This document shows, one piece after another, positions 23,767 through 33,469 of a DNA stretch of 64,000 bases. This stretch comes from Shouchella oshimensis (GTDB taxonomy: Bacteria > Bacillota > Bacilli > Bacillales > Bacillaceae_D): the NCBI RefSeq assembly GCF_002019765.1, contig NZ_KV917380.1:235906-299905 (forward strand). Direction: 5' to 3'. The number at the start of each line of letters is the position of its first letter. Position 1 is the stretch's first letter. The position numbers and the translations under genes are program-made. The notes beneath the pieces were generated by a model. That model ran no database searches, was not told the origin of the DNA, and saw only the letters and a program-made list of their open reading frames with translations.

Positions 23767-24752
23767 ACAATTGCTGCCTCCTCTTTGCTGAAAAGCCAAC
23801 AACGGACATGCTGACCTGCTTCTGCGGAAAACAGTGGTGGTGCTTCTGTGATACAACGTTCCATTGCATGAGGGCAGCGAGGAGAAAAGCGACATCCAGT
23901 TGGCATTGATTCAGGGGTGGGAACTGTTCCTTCTATCGACGTTAATGTTTCTTCTAGCTCGTTAATTTTTGGTGTGCTAGCAAGTAGTCCCTGTGTATAT
24001 GGATGTGCTGGTTTCTCAAACAATGTAAATACGTCTGCTTCTTCAACGACTTGCCCTGCGTACATAACGATGACAGTATCTGCCATTTCTGCTACAACGC
24101 CAAGATCGTGAGTAATGAGCATAATCGCTGTATCGTTTTCTTGAACTAAATCACGCATTAACCCTAAGATTTGTGCTTGGATGGTCACATCTAAAGCTGT
24201 AGTAGGTTCGTCAGCAATGAGTAATTTAGGGCTACAAGCAAGTGCGATAGCAATCATAACACGCTGTCTCATACCGCCACTTAAGGAATGTGGGAAGGAA
24301 CGGTAGACCTTTTCAGCTCGCGGAATTCCGACTTTTTTAAGCATATCAATGCCTTTTTCTTTCGCTTGCTCTTTTGATACGTTTTGGTGCAGTAAGATTA
24401 CTTCTGCTAACTGATTTCCGATTGTAAATAAAGGATTTAAAGAGGTGAGTGGCTCTTGAAAAATCATCGATAAGTCATTGCCTCTTAATTTACGATACTG
24501 TTTATCGCTAATGCCAATCAAATCTTGACCATTAAACCTAACGGAACCGCCGACAATTTTTCCTGGGGAGGACACAAGTCCCATTATTGATAAGGAAGTC
24601 ACGCTTTTACCACAACCCGATTCGCCTACGATTGCAACTGTTTCCCCGTGTTTAATTGAAAAAGATACACCATTCACAGACGGAACAGCACCATTCTCTG
24701 TAAAGAAATGTGTTTGCAGGTTTTCTACTGACAAAAGAACGTCTTCGCTCAT
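23763..24752 (-). CDS. Oligopeptide ABC transporter ATPase (OppD/DppD type)
   Basis: A 329-residue ATPase with Walker [12 protein letters not shown]-loop [14 protein letters not shown], signature [15 protein letters not shown], Walker [16 protein letters not shown]-switch ITHDLGVV, and the C-terminal [15 protein letters not shown] cluster motif. ATG 24752 follows AAGGAGAAGG; the frame extends upstream only through the permease gene. Coupled by 4-nt overlap to the second ATPase gene. Confidence 0.94.
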   Translation of the reverse strand: MSEDVLLSVENLQTHFFTENGAVPSVNGVSFSIKHGETVAIVGESGCGKSVTSLSIMGLVSSPGKIVGGSVRFNGQDLIGISDKQYRKLRGNDLSMIFQEPLTSLNPLFTIGNQLAEVILLHQNVSKEQAKEKGIDMLKKVGIPRAEKVYRSFPHSLSGGMRQRVMIAIALACSPKLLIADEPTTALDVTIQAQILGLMRDLVQENDTAIMLITHDLGVVAEMADTVIVMYAGQVVEEADVFTLFEKPAHPYTQGLLASTPKINELEETLTSIEGTVPTPESMPTGCRFSPRCPHAMERCITEAPPLFSAEAGQHVRCWLFSKEEAAIV

Positions 24753-24765
24753 GTTTACCTTCTCC

Positions 24766-25689
24766 TTACCGACGGGTTTGGCTACGAGGATCGAGAACAT
24801 CGCGAAGCCAATCGCCTAAAAAAATTATTCCTAATACTGCTACTGTAATGGCTAATCCAGGGAATGTTGCGAGCCACCAGCTTGTTGCCAAATAATCCCG
24901 TCCGTCACTTAAAATCCCACCCCAAGAAATATCAGGTGACTGTATACCTAAACCAAGGAAGCTTAAAGACGCTTCTAAAATAATGGTGGTTGCGACACTT
25001 AAGGTGGAGATAACAATAAAAGAAGAGATGACATTCGGTAATAAATGACGATACATAATAACCCGATTCTTTACACCGATAGAACGAGCTGCTTTTACAA
25101 ACTCCCTTTCTTTAATTGAGAGTACTTCCCCTCGAACAAGTCGCGCGTAATTTACCCAGTTTGTAACCCCAAGAACAAATATGAGCGTCCAGACACTGGG
25201 ACCAAATACGCTTAAAATAACAAGAGCAAATAAGATATTAGGGATGGATAAAAAAGAATCGACTAATCGCATTAAAATGGAATCAATCCATCCCCCGTAA
25301 AAGCCAGCTATGATGCCAATTGTGACACCGATGATTCCGGCAACAACAACGGAAGCTATTCCGACTAATAAAGAGATTTGGGAACCGTAAATAATTCGGC
25401 TCAATATATCCCGTCCAAGATTATCGGTTCCTAGTATATGGCTGATGGAGCCTCCTTCAATCCACATTGGTGGCTGTAACATATTAATGGGGTTAATTTC
25501 ATTGGGATCGTGAGGCGCTAATACACTAGCAAAAGCTGCCACTAAAATGACAGCAACAACGATAAAAAAACCAACTGTCCCTGTCTTACTTCGCCACAAC
25601 AATTGACTCCAGCGTTTGAGTCGTCCTTTCCTAATAGGTGTACTTAGTTGTTGAGAGCCAGGCAGTTGCGGTTCTGGTTGTAAAGCCAT
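24766..25689 (-). CDS. Oligopeptide ABC transporter permease (DppC/OppC type)
   Basis: A 307-residue inner-membrane permease. The cytosolic N-terminus is followed by six helices. The DppC hallmark GTDNLGRDILSRIIYGSQISLLVG and the EAA loop EFVKAARSIGVKNRVIMYRHLLPNVISS are present. It contacts the ATPases through the EAA loop. AAGGAGG precedes the ATG; the gene starts 15 bp after the DppB-type gene. Confidence 0.94.
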   Translation of the reverse strand: MALQPEPQLPGSQQLSTPIRKGRLKRWSQLLWRSKTGTVGFFIVVAVILVAAFASVLAPHDPNEINPINMLQPPMWIEGGSISHILGTDNLGRDILSRIIYGSQISLLVGIASVVVAGIIGVTIGIIAGFYGGWIDSILMRLVDSFLSIPNILFALVILSVFGPSVWTLIFVLGVTNWVNYARLVRGEVLSIKEREFVKAARSIGVKNRVIMYRHLLPNVISSFIVISTLSVATTIILEASLSFLGLGIQSPDISWGGILSDGRDYLATSWWLATFPGLAITVAVLGIIFLGDWLRDVLDPRSQTRR

Positions 25690-25703
25690 TTAGAAGGCCT
25701 CCT

Positions 25704-26621
25704 TTAGTCATATTTAATCCGCGGATCTAACAGCCTGTACAAAATGTCAGCAAGCAAATTCATTAAAATTACTAGAATGGCAATGACAAATACGCATGCT
25801 TGAACAATAGCCATATCCCTTGTATTTACGGCTTGTATTAACAATTGTCCAAGACCAGGCCAAGAAAAGACGGTTTCCGTAATTAACGTCCCACCGACCA
25901 CCGTTGACGTTTGAAGTGCGGTGATGGTAATTAGGGGGATTAATGAATTACGAAATGCGTGTTTGTAAACGACAAAAAGATTGCGAATTCCCTTACTTTT
26001 AGCAGTGCGGATATAATCTTGATTTAAAATTTCGATCATATTGGAGCGTAGCAACCGTGTAATTTCGGCTGCAATACCAGTTGCAAGTGTGATGGCAGGT
26101 AAAAGTAAATGAGCAAATGTTCCTCTTCCTGATACAGGTAGCCATCCCAACGTGACAGAAAACAGTAAAATGAGCATAATACCTAACCAGAAATTAGGCA
26201 TGGCTTTTCCAAGTACTGCTCCGCCTGAAGCAAGTAAGTCTAACGGTGTATTTTGTTGTGTAGCAGACCAAATACCAAGAGGAATAGCTACCGTAACAGC
26301 AATAATCATTGCTGCTATAGCTAACTCCAATGTGGCTGGAAGTCGTTCGAGTACAAGAGGCAGTGCACTTGTGCTGTATCGAAATGATTCCCCAAAGTCT
26401 CCTTGTATCAAGTTAAGTAAATAGTGACCGTACTGGACAATAAAAGGTTTATCAAGACCGAGAGAAGCGGTTAATTGAGCAATATCTTCTTGAGAGGCAT
26501 CGTCCGGCAACATAAGCGCCACAGGATTACCGGCTATAAAAACAAGTGCAAATACGATAAACGAAATAATAAGTAGAACAGGGATGATTTGCGCAAGGCG
26601 TTTCAATAAAAATAAACCCAA
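25704..26621 (-). CDS. Oligopeptide ABC transporter permease (DppB/OppB type)
   Basis: A 305-residue permease. N-terminal LLKRLAQIIPVLLIISFIVFAL and the DppB pattern GLDKPFIVQYGHYLLNLIQGDFGESFRYS, an EAA-type loop YIRTAKSKGIRNLFVVYKHAFRNSLIPLIT, and C-terminal DILYRLLDPRIKYD. TTG 26621 is the start, with AAGGAGG 7 nt upstream. It pairs with the DppC-type permease. Confidence 0.94.
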   Translation of the reverse strand: MGLFLLKRLAQIIPVLLIISFIVFALVFIAGNPVALMLPDDASQEDIAQLTASLGLDKPFIVQYGHYLLNLIQGDFGESFRYSTSALPLVLERLPATLELAIAAMIIAVTVAIPLGIWSATQQNTPLDLLASGGAVLGKAMPNFWLGIMLILLFSVTLGWLPVSGRGTFAHLLLPAITLATGIAAEITRLLRSNMIEILNQDYIRTAKSKGIRNLFVVYKHAFRNSLIPLITITALQTSTVVGGTLITETVFSWPGLGQLLIQAVNTRDMAIVQACVFVIAILVILMNLLADILYRLLDPRIKYD

Positions 26622-26647
26622 ATCGTCGCCTCCTTTTTCTTAGGAAA

Positions 26648-26666
26648 GGCCAGGATTTCCCTGGCC
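26648..26666 (-). terminator. Intra-operon hairpin after the binding-protein gene
   Basis: Perfect 7-bp stem GGCCAGG / CCTGGCC, loop of 5, without a proper U-tract. It lies between the abundant binding-protein gene and the permeases and probably lowers downstream expression or protects the upstream mRNA. Confidence 0.55.
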
Positions 26667-26673
26667 GTTACAA

Positions 26674-28227
26674 TTAGTTTTTTGAGATGGATGGAACATA
26701 AATCATTTCATCCATTGCAGGTGAGAAGTTGACCCGATCATTGACTCCATAATTGACAGTTTCTTGGTGAAGCATAATGTGAGGCTGTTCCTCATTAGCG
26801 ATACGCTGAATTTCCTGAATTTGCTCAGCACGTTCTGCTTCATCCATATTGATTGCCGAAGCATCAAGTAATGCATCAATTTCATCGTTTTGATAGTCCG
26901 TTTCACCAACGAAACGATCTCCTCGATACCAGTCCACTGCATACGCGCCATCAAACATGGAGTTACCTAAACCAATTAAATAAGCATCTTTGTTCGTGCC
27001 AGCTTGACGCATTTCCACGAAATTACTCCACTCCATAAATTCAACCGTAACATCTACATTTATGGCTTTTAGCATGCCGCCTACAAGTTCTGCGATTTCA
27101 GCATCCTGCAAATAGCGTCCACGCGGGGAATGTAGCGTCATTTCAAATCCATCAGGGTAACCTGCTTCATCCATAAGGGCTTGAGCTTGTTCGACATCAT
27201 AATCATATGAATCATACAAGGATTCTTCCGCTCCGAAATTGCCAGGAGCAACTCTCGTTCTTGTTGGTACGCCACCGCCTCGAAGGGCGTTCTCTGTAAT
27301 AGCTTCATTGTTTATAGCTAGGTTGAGTGCCTGACGAACTCTAACATCAGCTGTTGGAAACCCTTCTGTAGCACGGAGAATGAGCATCATCGTTCGGTTA
27401 GACGTTTCTGATGCCATCGACGTACCTGCATTTCCATTAACACGATCCCAATCTGCAGGAGGTACATTAACGGCAATATCCACACCGCCAGTTAAAAGTT
27501 CAGATACGCGTGTGGAATTTTCTGGTATGACACGGAAAATGACTTCATCCCATTCATCCACTTCGCCTTCGAAATATTCAGTATACGGCGTCATGACAAC
27601 TTGTGAGTCGCGTACCCATTCCTCAAACTGGTAAGGTCCTGTTCCAATCGGATTGGCTAGGAAATGATCCCATCCTTCTTCTTCTATGTACGTTTTTGGT
27701 AGAATGCTTGAACCTAATCTCGATAGTCGGTGGAATAGGGAAGGTTCCTCTTCATGCGTAATGACTCGGAATGTTAAGTCATCCATAATGTCCACTTCTT
27801 TTATTTGACGATAGTTAGGATACTCTTGCAATGTGTCATCATTTGCCACACGTTCAAGTGTAAACTTCACGTCTTCTGACGTTAGTGGATCGCCATTGTG
27901 GAAGGTAACTCCTTCTTTTAATGTCATTTCTACCGTTACATCATCAATGTGCTCATACGTATCTACAAGTTCTGGTTGTATCTCGTTTTCGCTATCCCGT
28001 TTAAATAAATAGTTAAACATGTTGTCGTGCACAGCCTCGGTAGACGTATTATTATGGTCATGAATATCAAACGAGACGACATCTGTTCCTAAAGCAATGG
28101 TTAATGTTCTGTTCTCTTCATCAATAGAGGCAGCTCCCTCATCAAGAGACTGAACATCTTCTGTCTCGCCTCCACATGCTGCTAAACATACACTGACCCC
28201 TAAAAGTAATGCACTAATCTTTTTCAA
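26674..28227 (-). CDS. Extracellular peptide-binding lipoprotein (SBP family 5)
   Basis: A 517-residue solute-binding protein of the OppA/DppA type. Signal peptide MKKISALLLGVSVCLAAC with lipobox LAAC; the mature protein starts CGGETEDVQ. Family blocks seen: FNYLFKRDSENEIQPELVDTYEH, VTFHNGDPLTSEDVKFTLERV, PIGTGPYQFEEW, RQALNLAINNEAI, and the late RGDRFVGETDYQNDEIDAL. First gene of the operon (binding protein, two permeases, two ATPases, M20 peptidase). The exact ligand (di-, oligopeptide or glutathione-like) is unknown. Confidence 0.94.
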   Translation of the reverse strand: MKKISALLLGVSVCLAACGGETEDVQSLDEGAASIDEENRTLTIALGTDVVSFDIHDHNNTSTEAVHDNMFNYLFKRDSENEIQPELVDTYEHIDDVTVEMTLKEGVTFHNGDPLTSEDVKFTLERVANDDTLQEYPNYRQIKEVDIMDDLTFRVITHEEEPSLFHRLSRLGSSILPKTYIEEEGWDHFLANPIGTGPYQFEEWVRDSQVVMTPYTEYFEGEVDEWDEVIFRVIPENSTRVSELLTGGVDIAVNVPPADWDRVNGNAGTSMASETSNRTMMLILRATEGFPTADVRVRQALNLAINNEAITENALRGGGVPTRTRVAPGNFGAEESLYDSYDYDVEQAQALMDEAGYPDGFEMTLHSPRGRYLQDAEIAELVGGMLKAINVDVTVEFMEWSNFVEMRQAGTNKDAYLIGLGNSMFDGAYAVDWYRGDRFVGETDYQNDEIDALLDASAINMDEAERAEQIQEIQRIANEEQPHIMLHQETVNYGVNDRVNFSPAMDEMIYVPSISKN

Positions 28228-28887
28228 AAACGTTTCCCCCTTCTCGCATAAGTTGCAATTCTTGCAGTAACAGTTTCATCTTTAGCTTCATCATTTAAAA
28301 AAAGTGTTAGAAAAAATGAAAAAAGATGAGAAAGTTAATCCAGAGTATAACGACTATATAAAATTCAGTCAATTAGCATTTTAAACACAAAAATAGAAAA
28401 AAACTTTAGTAGAAAAGTTTATTTCACTAAATTTTCACTTCATTTAATTTGAGATTTTGTAAAGCTAGCGTATGAATTTTACGAAGATTGATTTGGAAAT
28501 AGAATTGAATATTCGTCTCTAAACAGTTGATTGTTAGAAACTAGAAAAAAGAGCTAGTTTGCGTACGGAAAAAGATCAACAGCGCTTACAAGGTGAACAT
28601 GACATTTTTTATATACAAATAAAATAAATTCTAATTGGATATAGAAAGCGAATTTCTTAACAACGTGATGAGGATAAGAGCAATGAAATGGTTGAAGAGA
28701 AACAATTGTAAAACAGAGTTGTTGTATAATAAAATAAATCAAATAAATATTTTTTAAGAGACAATACGAAGGATTCATTCACTGGAACATACTACCTGTT
28801 TAAGGATCATTAGGAAATGCACTGGCTACTATTTTCCTAATCTACCAATAACGAGATGGTTAACCTAAGTGAGAAAGGAACTCGTTG
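28228..28887. other. AT-rich intergenic region between divergent transcripts
   Basis: About 660 bp without a convincing gene. It must hold the promoter of the peptide-import operon (minus strand) and of the flavin reductase (plus strand). A perfect -10 TATAAT occurs at 28725-28730 but without a well-spaced -35. A frame at 28554-28778 (minus) has no ribosome binding site and unnatural composition. Otherwise nothing recognised. Confidence 0.5.
28809..28841. promoter_or_regulatory. Inverted repeat upstream of the flavin reductase gene
   Basis: Perfect 9-bp arms ATTAGGAAA (28809-28817) and TTTCCTAAT (28833-28841) with a 15-bp loop, 46 bp before the start codon. Candidate operator or leader hairpin; no U-tract. 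Confidence 0.4.
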
Positions 28888-29508
28888 ATGCATAAAATTA
28901 ATGTAATGAATTTAACGGCAAAAGAACGCTATAAACTTTTAAGTGGTACAGTGATACCACGTCCAATTGCGTTTGTGACGACGCGCTCGACTGAAAGCGG
29001 AAAGACGAATGCTGCTCCTTTTAGTTTTTTTTCCATGTTGGCAGGTGACCCGCCGTTGCTTTCAATTGCTGTAGGGAGAAAAAAAGGATTGATGAAAGAT
29101 ACTGCTCGAAATGCGGTTGCCTCGAAGGAACTCGTTATCCATGTCGTTCATGAGGATCTTGTGTCTGATATGAATCAAACGGCTGCGACGCTAAAGCCTG
29201 AGGAAAGTGAAGTGGATTTAACTTCCCTTAGTCTTGTAGAAAGCACATCCATCCAAGTACCAGGAATTAAAGAGGCTCTAGTACGCTTTGAATGTCAGCT
29301 TGAATCTCATCTACCAATTCAAAATGATGAAGGAGAAGTCTCTTTTGACTTACTTATCGCTAGGGTAATCGTCATTCATCTAGACGAAACCGTTTATAAT
29401 AAAGAAAAAAACTACGTACTTCCTGACAAATTGAAGCCTGTTGCTAGGCTATCTGGACCAAACTATGCCGGTTTAGGTGAATTTTTTTCGTTAAAGCGAC
29501 CCGATTAG
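28888..29508 (+). CDS. Flavin reductase-like / flavoredoxin family protein
   Basis: A 206-residue FMN-binding split-barrel protein. The N-terminal YKLLSGTVIPRPIAFVTTRS, then NAAPFSFFSMLAGDPPLLSIAVG and KDTARNAVASKELVIHVV, are the standard FMN-binding pattern of this family (YwrF-like in Bacillus). ATG 28888 is preferred to TTG 28885 because AAAGGA is then properly spaced. It may supply reduced flavin to an unlinked monooxygenase; no partner is adjacent. Confidence 0.88.
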   Translation: MHKINVMNLTAKERYKLLSGTVIPRPIAFVTTRSTESGKTNAAPFSFFSMLAGDPPLLSIAVGRKKGLMKDTARNAVASKELVIHVVHEDLVSDMNQTAATLKPEESEVDLTSLSLVESTSIQVPGIKEALVRFECQLESHLPIQNDEGEVSFDLLIARVIVIHLDETVYNKEKNYVLPDKLKPVARLSGPNYAGLGEFFSLKRPD

Positions 29509-29596
29509 TTTGGGGATTGTCGAGATTCATTCAACTAAATGTAGACAACCTTTTTTCGAGTCAAAGTTCCATTCTGTCTGTCATTGAGCTTTAGCT

Positions 29597-29622
29597 AAAA
29601 CAGAAGTTTGGTCTGTTTTTTT
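29597..29622 (+). terminator. Terminator after the flavin reductase gene
   Basis: AAAACAGA-AGTTTGG-TCTGTTTT stem-loop followed by TTT. The remaining 160 bp before murB show no gene. Confidence 0.75.
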
Positions 29623-29785
29623 GTATGGTTTTCCTTCATAATAGGGAAGATACTGTTTACGCCTATCCTGTATAGAATAAAAGGAGGCAAATCGGGCACA
29701 TTCACCATGACGAATGCATATAGGTACACTAGGCATATCGTTTAAAAGGTAAGTGAGTGATGACCTTAATTAGAGGACGATGATA

Positions 29786-30721
29786 ATGAACGAATATATA
29801 GAACGCTGTGAAGCATTATTAAATGAACTACCGAATGAAGTGGTACGACAAGATGAACCAATTTACAAGCATACGTACACGCAAATGGGTGGTTTAGCAG
29901 ATTTATTTATTACGCCAAACACCTACGAAGAAACACAACTCGTTTTACGATTTGCGCATGCCCATCAAGTTCCGGTTACATTACTCGGGAACGGATCAAA
30001 TGTCATTGTAAAAGATGGTGGAATTCGAGGGATTACCCTCTGTCTAAAGCAATTAAATAAGGTTACGATTACAGGAACAAAGATGGTTGCGCAAACAGGT
30101 GCGACCATTATTGGTGCATCAAGAGAAGCTCTAACACAATCGTTAACTGGCCTTGAATTTGCTTGCGGTATTCCAGGAACCGTGGGTGGTGCTTTTTACA
30201 TGAATGCCGGCGCCTATGGAGGCCAAATTGCCGACGTACTTGAAAGTGTGCTTGTGCTAACAGAAGAAGGCGATTTTCTCACACTTCAAAAGGATGAGTT
30301 TGAGTTTGACTACCGTAAAAGCGTGTTCTCGAAGAAACGTTATATTGCGTTAGAAGGTACGATGTTACTTGAAAAAGGCGATGCTGTTCAAATAAAACAA
30401 AAGATGGATGAATTAACGATTGCAAGAGAGACGAAGCAGCCTCTTGAGTATCCTTCCTGTGGGAGTGTTTTTAAGCGACCACCAGGAATGTTCGCAGGCA
30501 AACTCATTCAAGAAAGTGGTTTGCAAGGAACAAGAATAGGCGGAGCAGAAGTCTCAAAAAAGCATGCTGGTTTTATCGTGAATGTCGATGGTTCTACAGC
30601 GACAGACTACATGAACCTCGTTCAATATGTGCGTGAAAAAGTACATGAAACGTTTGGGGTTATGCTGGAAACGGAAGTCATTACAATAGGAGAAGATCTT
30701 GAAGACCCTGTTAATGATTAA
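29786..30721 (+). CDS. murB: UDP-N-acetylenolpyruvoylglucosamine reductase
   Basis: FAD enzyme that reduces enolpyruvyl-UDP-GlcNAc to UDP-MurNAc in peptidoglycan synthesis, 311 residues. FAD-binding region TYTQMGGLADLFITP, VTLLGNGSNVIVKDGG, and GLEFACGIPGTVGGAFYMNAGAYGG; the catalytic proton donor is in YPSCGSVFKRP; C-terminal GGAEVSKKHAGFIVN. The lack of the Tyr loop and the length point to the type II enzymes of Gram-positives. ATG 29786 is preferred over 29780 on spacing from AGAGGA. It lies outside a dcw cluster, as in Bacillus species with a separate murB copy. Confidence 0.94.
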   Translation: MNEYIERCEALLNELPNEVVRQDEPIYKHTYTQMGGLADLFITPNTYEETQLVLRFAHAHQVPVTLLGNGSNVIVKDGGIRGITLCLKQLNKVTITGTKMVAQTGATIIGASREALTQSLTGLEFACGIPGTVGGAFYMNAGAYGGQIADVLESVLVLTEEGDFLTLQKDEFEFDYRKSVFSKKRYIALEGTMLLEKGDAVQIKQKMDELTIARETKQPLEYPSCGSVFKRPPGMFAGKLIQESGLQGTRIGGAEVSKKHAGFIVNVDGSTATDYMNLVQYVREKVHETFGVMLETEVITIGEDLEDPVND

Positions 30722-30755
30722 TTAACAGGGCTTCTGTGTATGTAGGAGGAGCGTC

Positions 30756-31571
30756 ATGCCAGAAGGTCCAGAAATAAGAAGAGCCGCATTTGAGGTGGAA
30801 CAAGCTGTTAAAGGACAAACCTTAGTTGAAGTCTATTTTGCTTTTCCGCATTTAAAAGAACATGAAGACCATTTAGTAGCTGCCAAAGTAGAGGCGGTAC
30901 GAACAAAGGGAAAAGCCATGCTTATTCATTTTTCTAATGGATATAGCATTTATTCTCATAATCAATTGTATGGCAAATGGATGATCCGAAAAGCGTTCAC
31001 GTATCCTACAACAAAACGGCAGCTACGTCTGGCGCTCTACACAGGAAAGAAAGCAGCGCTACTATACAGTGCTTCTGATATTGAAGTTCTTAAAACAGAC
31101 GAGCTTGTAAACCATCCGTTTATTGCGAAAGCTGGGCCAGATGTCTTATCTGATTACGTAACCGAATCACTGCTTTTAGAGCGTATGCAATCAAGTACGT
31201 TTAAAAACCGGTCGTGGAGTGCGCTTTTACTAGATCAAGGCTTCGTAGCTGGGAACGGAAACTATTTGCGAAGTGAACTGCTTTATGTAGCAGGTATCTC
31301 CCCTGATGCTAAACCTAGTGAATGTTCAGATGAGCAGCAACATGCAATGGCAGAAGCACTGATCACGTTGTCAGAGCGCTCTTATGAAACAGAAGGCATA
31401 ACTGTGAGTCATCCATTGGCGAATGAATTAAGGAATGCAGGGAAAAAACGCCGGGATTATCGCCACTATGTGTTTAACCGTGAAGGTAAATTATGCTATG
31501 CGTGTGGGGAAACGATTGTGAAAGTAACGAAAAATGGACGAAGATTGTATTATTGTCCTTATTGTCAGTAA
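30756..31571 (+). CDS. nei: Endonuclease VIII-like DNA glycosylase/AP lyase
   Basis: A 271-residue base-excision repair enzyme that removes oxidised pyrimidines. The N-terminus PEGPEIRRAA (catalytic Pro after Met removal, Glu next) plus FAFPHLK, RTKGKAMLIHFSNGYSIYSHNQLYGKW and LLYSASDIEVL follow E. coli Nei closely, not Fpg (which starts PELPEV). The helix-two-turn-helix is in LLLDQGFVAGNGNYLRSELLY, and the C-terminal zinc finger is CYAC...CPYC. Good ribosome binding site (GTAGGAGG). It lies 34 bp after murB, behind a hairpin without U-tract, so some read-through is likely. Confidence 0.94.
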   Translation: MPEGPEIRRAAFEVEQAVKGQTLVEVYFAFPHLKEHEDHLVAAKVEAVRTKGKAMLIHFSNGYSIYSHNQLYGKWMIRKAFTYPTTKRQLRLALYTGKKAALLYSASDIEVLKTDELVNHPFIAKAGPDVLSDYVTESLLLERMQSSTFKNRSWSALLLDQGFVAGNGNYLRSELLYVAGISPDAKPSECSDEQQHAMAEALITLSERSYETEGITVSHPLANELRNAGKKRRDYRHYVFNREGKLCYACGETIVKVTKNGRRLYYCPYCQ

Positions 31572-31647
31572 ATAACCTTTGCATTTTTTGTTTCCTTTCG
31601 TTAAATTAAGGAGGGGTCTGCTGATTAGGCAGAGAGAGAGGTAAATC

Positions 31648-33363
31648 ATGTTAAAACGCTTTTTTGCTTACTACGTACCGCATAAACGCTTGTTTTATGT
31701 TGATTTTTTTAGTGCCATCGTAGTAGCAATTTTAGATTTAATTTTCCCGCTTGTGGTGCAGTGGTTTATTAATACACTATTGCCTGAACAAGAATGGGGA
31801 ACCGTAGTATGGGTGTCCGGAGGTTTATTGGCTACCTACTTAGTTAGTGCTTATTTACAGTACAATGTAAACTTTCTTGGGCATAAGTTAGGAATCAATA
31901 TTGAAACAGACATGCGACAAGATTTATTTGAAAGTGTACAAAGGCAGTCGTTTCGATTCTTTGATAATACGAAAACAGGACATATTATAAGTCGAATTAC
32001 AAATGACTTATTTGATATTGGTGAACTCGCTCACCATGGACCAGAAGATTTATTTATTGCAGTCATGACGTTCGTTGGTGCATTTAGCATTATGTTCTAT
32101 GTAAATCCAAGCTTAGCACTTATTGCATTGATTTTTGTTCCTATTTTAATTGCTTTAATTACATATACCAATATTAAAATGAATAAAGCATGGAGAAAGA
32201 TGTATGCGGAAATTGGTGATGTAAATGCACGAGTAGAAGATAGCGTATCCGGTATGCGTGTCGTTCAATCGTTTACGAATGAGGATCATGAAGTTGAGAC
32301 GTTCCGTGAAAACAATAAACGCTTCCGTAATGCAAAAGTAGGCGGCTATAAAGTAATGGGCTACACGTCTTCAGGAATCTTTTTGGCGACTCGCTTAATG
32401 ATTTTGTCTGTGCTTATTTACGGTGCATGGCTGCTTTATGTTGAGACGATTGATGTAGGAGAATTTGTTCTTTTCATTCTATATATTAATATTTTATTCA
32501 AACCTATTGAGAAAATCAGTGCCATACTTGAATTATATCCAAAAGGAATGGCAGGGTTTAAGCGTTTCACTGATTTAATGGATGAAGAAGTTGATGTCGT
32601 TGATAAAGAAGACGCAAAACCTGCTCCTCTTTTAGATGGTGCCATTGAGTTTAACGATGTAACGTTCGGTTATGAAGAAAACCGACCAGTATTAAAGAAT
32701 GTTGATTTAGTCATTCCAGCAGGAAAGACGGTTGCTTTTGTTGGTCCATCTGGAGCTGGAAAAACAACCATTAGTTCTTTAATTCCACGCTTCTACGATA
32801 TTAATGGTGGAGCGATTACGATTAATGGCATCAATATTACAGAGATGACGAAAGAATCTCTTCGTTCACAAATTGGGATTGTACAGCAAGATGTCTTTTT
32901 ATTCGGTGGAACGTTGAGAGAAAATATTCGTTATGGTAATTTACATGCAACGGATGAAGACATCTACCATGCTGCCAAACTAGCGAATTTAGACGCGCTT
33001 GTTGAATCCCTTCCGAATGGATATGATACGCAAATTGGTCAGCGTGGTTTGAAGTTATCTGGCGGACAGAAGCAGCGTATTGCTATTGCACGTACGTTCT
33101 TGAAGAATCCTCCAATCTTAATACTAGATGAAGCGACATCTGCTTTAGATACAGAGACAGAAGCACTCATTCAGCAATCACTAAAAGAACTGGCTGAGGA
33201 TCGTACAACACTTGTAATTGCGCACCGATTGGCAACCATTCGTCATGCAGATCATATTGTTGTTGTGACGAAGGACGGTATTGTTGAGCAAGGCACATAC
33301 GATGAATTAATAGAGAATAACGGCGTCTTTGCAACGTTAAATAGTATTCAAATTAAACAATAG
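31648..33363 (+). CDS. ABC exporter, fused TMD-NBD (Sav1866/MsbA-like)
   Basis: A 571-residue half-exporter. Six membrane helices (about 1-310) with the exporter pattern RQDLFESVQRQSFRFFDNTKTGHIISRITND, then a nucleotide-binding domain: Walker A GPSGAGKTT, Q-loop GIVQQDVFLFGG, signature LKLSGGQKQRIAIAR, Walker B ILILDEATSALD, H-switch VIAHRLATI. It should form a homodimer and export a lipid or drug. All catalytic residues are intact. Own ribosome binding site GAGAGAGAGGT and a clear terminator after it, so monocistronic. Confidence 0.94.
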   Translation: MLKRFFAYYVPHKRLFYVDFFSAIVVAILDLIFPLVVQWFINTLLPEQEWGTVVWVSGGLLATYLVSAYLQYNVNFLGHKLGINIETDMRQDLFESVQRQSFRFFDNTKTGHIISRITNDLFDIGELAHHGPEDLFIAVMTFVGAFSIMFYVNPSLALIALIFVPILIALITYTNIKMNKAWRKMYAEIGDVNARVEDSVSGMRVVQSFTNEDHEVETFRENNKRFRNAKVGGYKVMGYTSSGIFLATRLMILSVLIYGAWLLYVETIDVGEFVLFILYINILFKPIEKISAILELYPKGMAGFKRFTDLMDEEVDVVDKEDAKPAPLLDGAIEFNDVTFGYEENRPVLKNVDLVIPAGKTVAFVGPSGAGKTTISSLIPRFYDINGGAITINGINITEMTKESLRSQIGIVQQDVFLFGGTLRENIRYGNLHATDEDIYHAAKLANLDALVESLPNGYDTQIGQRGLKLSGGQKQRIAIARTFLKNPPILILDEATSALDTETEALIQQSLKELAEDRTTLVIAHRLATIRHADHIVVVTKDGIVEQGTYDELIENNGVFATLNSIQIKQ

Positions 33364-33373
33364 TTAAATGGAA

Positions 33374-33406
33374 AAGCAAATCATCCTAGGGTGATTTGCT
33401 TTTTTG
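33374..33406 (+). terminator. Terminator after the ABC exporter
   Basis: Perfect 10-bp stem AAGCAAATCA / TGATTTGCTT, loop TCCTAGGG, then TTTTT. Confidence 0.92.
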
Positions 33407-33408
33407 GT

Positions 33409-33437
33409 GAATAGGCTCCCTTCATTTGGTAATGATA
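33409..33437 (+). promoter_or_regulatory. Forespore-type (SigF/SigG-like) promoter candidate of the catalase
   Basis: GAATA (33409-33413), 14-bp spacer, GGTAATGATA (33428-33437), which fits the SigF -10 pattern GGNRANAMTW at 9 of 10 positions. B. subtilis katX is SigF-dependent. By-eye call. Confidence 0.35.
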
Positions 33438-33469
33438 GAGATGAAAGAATGATAAAGGAGCTGTGTAAA

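Noticed and set aside
28554..28778. 74-codon minus-strand ORF
   Set aside because: No ribosome binding site, AT-driven composition rich in Tyr/Phe/Ile, no domain pattern; treated as intergenic.
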